Part shown: piece after piece, positions 58,747 to 64,000 of the stretch
How positions within the stretch are numbered: position 1 is the first letter of the stretch
Layout: each line of letters opens with the position of its first letter
DNA from: Mesostigma viride
Taxonomy: Eukaryota > Streptophyta > Mesostigmatophyceae > Mesostigmatales > Mesostigmataceae
Reading direction: 5' to 3'
Length of the DNA: 64,000 nucleotides
Assembly (NCBI GenBank): GCA_009746045.1
Contig: RPFO01000138.1
Location: 784,759-848,758, forward strand
Notes under the pieces: generated by a model
The model's database searches: none
What the model saw: only the letters and a program-made list of their open reading frames with translations
Told to the model about the DNA's origin: nothing
Translations under genes and position numbers: made by a program

Positions 58747-61660
58747 TCACAGGTGTGAGATGTCTGGTATGCGCACCGCGAATTCTTGCCTTTCCTGTTC
58801 GATTGTGTCTGCGCGCAATTCAATGCGGTTAGGACGATGTGACTCGTCCCACTGTTGCAGCAGGCTCGCCGTCGCGGGCAGCTGTTCTAACAGGGCTTCC
58901 TGCACCCCTGCGTCCACGTAGCCGTAAGGGAATGCGCGAGTCGCCGGCTGTTGTCGGCGTCTTAGGATGTCGGTGACGTCGATGCCCGCCTGTTCGAATG
59001 TGTCGCGATATCGTGTGACGATTTGGTCCCAGTTGTGTGGCGTATGGAACGTGGGCACATGCGCGGCGTTCGCGACGTGCTGCAACATCGCCACGAACAC
59101 TTCTGAATGCGTTTGTGCTGGTGGAGGTAGGACGCGATTACGCTCGTGATCATCTCGCATGGGTCGACGGCCGATGCCAATGTGGCGCCGGCAGAGCATG
59201 CAATGCACGTCGTCTATTCTGCATGTCGTGGCCCATCGGCGCAGGCACGCGAGGTGGACGTTCTTCCAGTGATCGCAATCCCGCCACATAAAGCTGCCAC
59301 ACGCCAGTACCTCCCTGCCGTCATCGTCGTCGACGGGGGTGAGACAGATGACGCAGTTCGTTTCTTCGTCGGCGCGCGTCGTGTCGTGGTTGGGTGCCGT
59401 CGCGTCGGTTGACGTAGCTGGTGCCGGCGGTACGGTCTCGCCGGCTGTGGCGATGGTGGGTGGCGGTTCGTCGGGCTCGTCGACCGGCGTGCGTGGGAGT
59501 AGAAGCTCCTGGAACACGATGTTCTGTGTGCGCACGCGGCCGTCGGGCTCGATCTGAGACGGGTCCACGAGTAGCAGCAGGCCGTCACGACTGCCCAGGA
59601 CTCGGCTGATGGCTACGCCGAGTTGCCCGTGGTCAAACAGCCGTCTCCGAAGGTCGACGACCACCCGGCTGAGTGATCGTGACTGCACGCCGTGCATCGT
59701 CGTGCCGCCGTAATACATCAACGGGAATTGGTGCCGATGGATCAAGATCGTCCCTGCGCGACCGCGACCGGCTGATTCGCCCAGGCGGAAGGGGAATGTG
59801 ATGGTAGGCAGCGTGATCTGTTCCCCCTGTACGCCGTCTACGTCGACGTGCCTGACGACGACGACGTGAGCGCCGATGCGGTCGAGGATGACCGTCTGAC
59901 GGCGCGCCAGACGTGCTCCGTGCAGGTTCCTTGCGATCGAGTAGACCTCCCCTTCTCGTAACGCCAGCTCGCTGTCTGGTATCGTCGGCGAGCGGAAGTG
60001 CGCCATGGTCGCCTCCGCGTCGCGGACGACGTGGTCGCGCTGCTCTTCGATGACCTGATGTCGCGCCAACGCCGTCCTGTGGATGGACGTCCTCGTCGCC
60101 TCGGTCGCTTGCGCCGCGATGCGCGACTGCAGATTCTCGTTGAACGTCGTCGCGTCCGCGTTCACCGACGCGATGTACTGGTGCGCGCATACTTGCGCGG
60201 CGTGGCCGTTCTCGCCGTCTAGTATGTTGTCCGGGAATACGAATTGCGCCGCGACGGCGAGCTCGCTTGTTCGCGGCAGCCATGCTGGCAATAGCACGTT
60301 TCCGTCGCTGTCAGTCGGGTGAGTGCCGTCAACGATCGTGTCGATCAAGGCTGCCAACTCGGGATCCGCGTTGGCGCGGTGATTCGTGATCAACGTGCGC
60401 ACTTCGACCTGGTCGCGCCACCACGGCAGGTGATGGATCATCGTCTGGGCCCGCTGCGACGGGTCTGTCACGCCCACCGTCACCGGGGGGGGGGGGAGGG
60501 GGGGGGCGGGGGGGGGGGGGGGAACTCCGGATGGAGGGGGGGGGGGGGGGGGAGGAACTCCGGATGGAGGGGGGGCGGGGGGGGGGAGGAACTCCGGGTG
60601 GGGGGGGGCGGGGGGGGGGGGGGGGGGGGGGGGAGGGGGGCGGGGGGGGAGGGGGAACTCCGGGTGGGTGGGCAGGCGGGGTGGGCGGGGGATCCCGCAG
60701 ACTCTGGCGTCAGTCTCGCTGACGAGGGCGGGGGGCCTTGCGACCTCGCCTGGGGCGGGGCGTCTCACTGTGCGGGGGGGGGGGGGGGCGCAGGAGCCTT
60801 GCGACCTCGCCGTCTCACTCAGGCGGGGAGGCATCCTGTGGCGGATCTTCGCCAACAATCATATGAAGCTTATGAACTAACCTTTGCAATACTCTTCTCC
60901 GTCCTTGATGCTGTTGATTCACTTCATCTCGTTGATGTCTGTGAAAACAAAAGTAGTCATCAATTATTCCCACATAAAATGATCTTTAATGCAATATGAT
61001 CATATAAATGCAATATGGAAAATTTTAAACACATATGATAACATAGTAAAGAAAATTCCAGATCACTGTCATGCTAAGCATGAAAAACGTCACATGCTAA
61101 GCATGAAAAAGAAGATTCGACTTTATAGAAAGCATTGTCTCACCTCAGAAGTTCTTCCCCTTCGTCGTTTCTCCTCGTGATTTCTAATTGGCGCTCGCTG
61201 AGAATGTCTTGCACTTCTTCGCCCCTCCTCGCAATTTGTAATTGACGTTCCCTGGAAGAGTAGCCATCATTTGAGTAAGATACAACGTCAAGTGATTTTT
61301 TGCACTCTGAAAAAAGAACTCGACGTCTTTGAAAGGAATTGCTTATTCAAACGATTCAATTGATAAGGTTTCACGGACGCTCCCCGCAAAAGCCGCAAAA
61401 AATTCGTCATTTCAGCAAGATACGTCAAGTAGTTTTTCTCACTTTCGTCCAAGCCAGGTGACTCGATAAAGACACTACTATGTGAAAAAAGTAACTAACC
61501 TTCGTCTCTGCTGTCTTTGCACGTTTTCTTGATGTCGCTGTACGCGTTGCCGACTAAATCTATTTCGTCTCTCCCGTAACAGTTCATGTATTTCTAGATG
61601 TTGTCGTGATTGTCTTCTTCTTTCTATCCGTAATCTACGACTCTCTCTGCAATTTTCCAT
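58747..61660 (-). CDS. Charged-repeat / truncated Pif1-Helitron helicase / RING-finger fusion protein
   Basis: Four exons, 61,660-61,500 (ATG), 61,251-61,144, 60,938-60,882, 60,835-58,747 (stop), all with phase-2 GT-AG introns, give about 804 residues without stops. N-terminus: charged helical repeats of about 18 residues (ERQLQIARRGEEVQDILS, ERQLEITRRNDEGEELLR, HQRDEVNQQHQGRRRVLQ). Then a long proline-rich linker coded by poly-C-rich DNA, and the second half of a Pif1/Helitron-type helicase: WWRDQVEVRTLITNHRANAD, REGEVYSIARNLHGARL, LPTITFPF, RHQFPLMYYGGTTMHGVQSR and motif VI FDHGQLGVAISRVLGSRDG. Walker A, Walker B and the other N-terminal ATPase motifs are absent. Next is a RING-type finger (CVICLTPV, HLACLRRW, HCMLCRRH) and a C-terminal helical domain. 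Inferred: no helicase activity; possible E3 ubiquitin ligase. The splice-supported start replaces non-ATG starts nearer the linker. Confidence 0.72.
60484..60660. repeat. Poly-G/CCCCCGCC low-complexity tract coding for proline-rich linker
   Basis: G-rich on the plus strand with four GGAACTCCGG(A/G)TGG islands; on the minus strand the islands code PSGV or PEF within polyproline. Indel-prone, so the frame across it should be confirmed. Confidence 0.85.
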
Positions 61661-61810
61661 TTATCTCATCTGTCTCCGACAATACCGTTCTTATCTAACA
61701 TTCTTATCGAGTCGCTAAACATATGAAAGACCGACGGGCACGCAGTGGCTCGTAAGACAATTCGCCATCGCCTATCGGTCAATTCGCAGTTGTGTCTGTC
61801 GTTCCGCTTA

Positions 61811-62540
61811 TCGGTCTTTGGACCGTGACTTCAGCAGACGACGCAGTTTGGATGTACCAACCTACGACGATCGTCGTAGGTTGGTCTATGGGCAGCCGCC
61901 ACGTGCAGGGGAATATCTTTAGACGAACCTGTCCGGCCGCTAACGCAATTTCGTCATTCCGACAGGTAGAAAGTCGAAAAAGGTGTATCTTCGTCCGTCA
62001 GTCTTTGGACCGTCACTTCAGTAGACGACGCAGTTTCGATGTAACAACCTACGACGATCGTCGTAGGTTGGTCTATGGGCAGCCGCCACGTGCAGGGCAA
62101 TAACTCCAGGCGAACCTGTCCGGCCGCTAACGCAATTTCGTCATTCCGACAGGTAGAACAAAAGTATCTTTGCCCGTCAGTCTTTGGACCGTCACTTCAG
62201 TAGACGACGCAGTTTCGATGTAACAACCTACGACGATCGTCGTAGGTTGGTCTATGGGCAGCCGCCACGTGCAGGGCAATAACTGCAGGCGAACCTGTCC
62301 GGCCGCTAACGCAATTTCGTCATTCCGACAGGTAGAACAAAAGTATCTTCGCCCGTCAGTCTTTGGACCGTCACTTCAGTAGACGACGCAGTTTGGATGT
62401 ACCAACCTACGACGATCGTCGTAGGTTGGTCTATGGGCAGCCGCCACGTGCAGGGGAATAACCACGTTCAGGCGAACCTGTCCGGCCGCTAACGCAATTT
62501 CGTCATTCCGACAGGTAGAAAGTCGAAAAAGGTGGAAAGT
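61811..62540. repeat. Tandem repeat, four copies of about 180 bp, each with a perfect palindrome
   Basis: Copies start near GTCTTTGGACCGT and contain ACGCAGTTT, the palindrome, GGGCAGCCGCCACGTGCAGG and CGAACCTGTCCGGCCGCTAA. Palindromes: 61,856-61,885 and 62,401-62,430 (30 bp), 62,045-62,070 and 62,224-62,249 (26 bp). Spacing 187, 179 and 179 bp. A degenerate fifth start lies at about 62,588. Confidence 0.93.
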
Positions 62541-63325
62541 CGAACACGGCGAGAGCAACGGCGGAAAGACGAAAGCCGTCAAGCCGACCGTCACTCTAGT
62601 AGGCGACCCAGTTTCGATGAGTGGACAGGTGGCAAGTCGCAAAAGTTCGACCAACTACGCGCCAGTCAAGCTCGATCGACTCGCTAACGTCAAAATGTCG
62701 CGAGACGACTTTAAAGCCGTTAAATATGACCGCGAGTGAACGCCAATAGCGTCTCACTGAACAAACGCCTTTCGTCCTCCGCTCAAGATACGCCGTCTTC
62801 GATCCAGCCACGCACGGAAGCCTGTACGATCTCCAAATTCCGACGACTTGTGCCCAACGGTAAAAGGCGAAAAGGACACCCGTCGATCACGAGTTATCCA
62901 CTGAAATGTACGGAAAGTTACGGCGTACGGCCACAGGATGCCCGATGGTTTTTCATATAGTTGATAAAGGCCGTTATGATGCCGTGAAATAGCCGCATGA
63001 CGACAGTGCCGTTCCAAACTTTCAACTTCGCGCCCTACCTCTCTTAACCGTTACCTGGTAGACCGTTGGTCCAACGAGCGAAAAATTTAGAAAGGTTGCG
63101 ATTAGGCAACGCGACCTTGCACCTAGCCGCACCCATGAACGCCTTCAGCAGCCATGGTAGGCAACACAACCCTGCACCTAGCCGCACCATTCCATAAACG
63201 CCTTCATCAGCCATGTTAGGCCGGAATAGACACGGCATTTCCACTTTGGGTCTCGCACTAGTCAAGTCACTTGCTCAGATAGAAAGCAATGGATCACGCA
63301 AAACCAGGAGCCACGCCTCCCCACG
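62541..63325. other. No gene seen
   Basis: Contains a short direct repeat of GCAACGCGACCTTGCACCTA-like sequence (63,106-63,190). Frames are short. Confidence 0.45.
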
Positions 63326-64000
63326 ATGATTACGGCGGCGGTGTGTGGCATGGAGCCTGCTTGTGACGAGCATGACTCAATCCACATCAATGGCAGCAAT
63401 TACCGAACTGCAGTCGCCGACCTTCGACAAACTGTTCGCCATCGCAACTCGGGAGTAATGGTTTATGGTAAAGAGGGGGTTAGGTATGGCCGCATCACAC
63501 ACATTCTGCATAGTTTCCTCCGTGCCCCGACGGAAGGATGGAGTAGGCAAGTTCTTTTAAAGGTCGCTCTGTTTGATGTCGGTTCTGTGAAAGAGCTCCC
63601 TTTAGAGGGATTGACGCTTATACCTTTAGGGGAGCGAGCGCCCAAGCAGGATGCTTTAGTCCTTCCCGGGAGTGTATGTTCAGTTGGTTTTGTAGTTGAT
63701 CCAGAGTATGCACCTGAGATAGCCATCGTGCACTGTAAATTGCCGTGGCAAATGGTAAAGGAAACGTGTAGTGCAGCCCAGCATGTATTATCCCGTGCTG
63801 CAGGTGCTCAGCTGAGAACCACAGACGTGTATGCTGATATGAACCTGCAGCGCAAGGTGACACTGTGTGTTAAGCGAAGAGACATGACAACACGAGGTCG
63901 TTCACAAGGTAATCGCACTGCACCCATAGATCCACAAGCAACCACTGCACGCATGGCTGCGGAGCCACAAGCAACCACTGCACCTAATCGCTCACGTGGC
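63326..64000 (+). CDS. Partial coding frame, possibly C-terminal region of a transposase-like protein
   Basis: 225 codons without a stop, running off the window; the frame is closed upstream by TAG at 63,227 and the first in-frame ATG is 63,326 (a second is at 63,350). Landmarks: INGSNYRTAVADLRQTVRHR, VMVYGKEGVRYGRITHILHS, FLRAPTEGWSRQVLLKVALF, DALVLPGSVCSVGFVVDPEY and IAIVHCKLPW, then a tandem PQATTAR/PQATTAP tail. The pattern (YGRI.. then a strand-rich block ending in a valine-rich segment and aromatic) recalls C-terminal regions of plant CACTA and KDZ transposases, but I have no decisive motif. It could be an internal exon. Confidence 0.5.
   Translation, partial: MITAAVCGMEPACDEHDSIHINGSNYRTAVADLRQTVRHRNSGVMVYGKEGVRYGRITHILHSFLRAPTEGWSRQVLLKVALFDVGSVKELPLEGLTLIPLGERAPKQDALVLPGSVCSVGFVVDPEYAPEIAIVHCKLPWQMVKETCSAAQHVLSRAAGAQLRTTDVYADMNLQRKVTLCVKRRDMTTRGRSQGNRTAPIDPQATTARMAAEPQATTAPNRSRG

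Noticed and set aside
60531-60722. Glycine-rich plus-strand frames
   Set aside because: Reverse strand of the proline-rich linker of the helicase-RING gene.

Overview
The window is nuclear DNA of a eukaryote, most likely a green alga (Chlorophyta). The reasons are GC-rich exons split by short-consensus GT-AG introns, an extracellular stalk of Ser-Pro-Pro-Pro type as in algal hydroxyproline-rich glycoproteins, and a very heavy load of simple repeats and transposons. I cannot name the species. Most long open frames here are artefacts of tandem repeats. The host genes were found by following splice sites and reading phase rather than by ORF length.

Left part (1-26,500). A satellite with a 537-bp higher-order period (1-1905) abuts a minus-strand, multi-exon, membrane-anchored alkaline phosphatase gene (6690 to 2036, 3' end not resolved). 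Its first intron holds an 8-bp tandem array and a roughly 550-bp microsatellite palindrome. Divergently placed is a single-exon gene (7796-10798) for a secreted-side M14 carboxypeptidase-like protein with a proline-rich stalk, one membrane span and a long cytoplasmic tail; three of its catalytic positions are substituted. Next comes a graveyard of non-LTR (LINE) fragments in both orientations (11.8-16.4 kb) and a decayed minus-strand frame of retroelement type (17.26-18.28 kb). At 25,573-19,493 (minus) is a seven-exon-plus UBAC2-like gene (rhomboid-like membrane domain plus UBA domain) whose introns are filled by unrelated tandem repeats.

Middle part (27,000-46,100). A 1.9-kb (ACCC)n array leads into a nest of mobile elements, all coded on the minus strand. 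Gypsy/chromovirus-like element B (3' LTR at 28,978-29,455) was cut by a short TIR transposon, which was in turn cut by a second Gypsy-like element A (LTRs 34,364-34,939 and 42,933-43,506). Target-site duplications are visible at both levels (CTCC and AAATC), and conceptual removal restores the coding frame of B. Both A and B carry an extra ORF downstream of pol. B is truncated upstream at about 45,690 by a foldback repeat.

Right part (46,100-64,000). An RPA70-like single-stranded-DNA-binding gene on the plus strand is interrupted in an exon by a 7.4-kb CACTA-type element (49,390-56,788; 34-bp perfect TIRs). Facing it on the minus strand is an apparently intact four-exon gene (61,660-58,747) joining charged helical repeats, a proline-rich linker, the C-terminal half of a Pif1/Helitron-type helicase and a RING finger. 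After a four-copy repeat of about 180 bp centred on a perfect palindrome, a plus-strand coding frame of unknown, possibly transposase-related, type runs off the end.

The host genes do not form an obvious pathway. The RPA-like and helicase-like genes may share a Helitron-related origin; that is inference.
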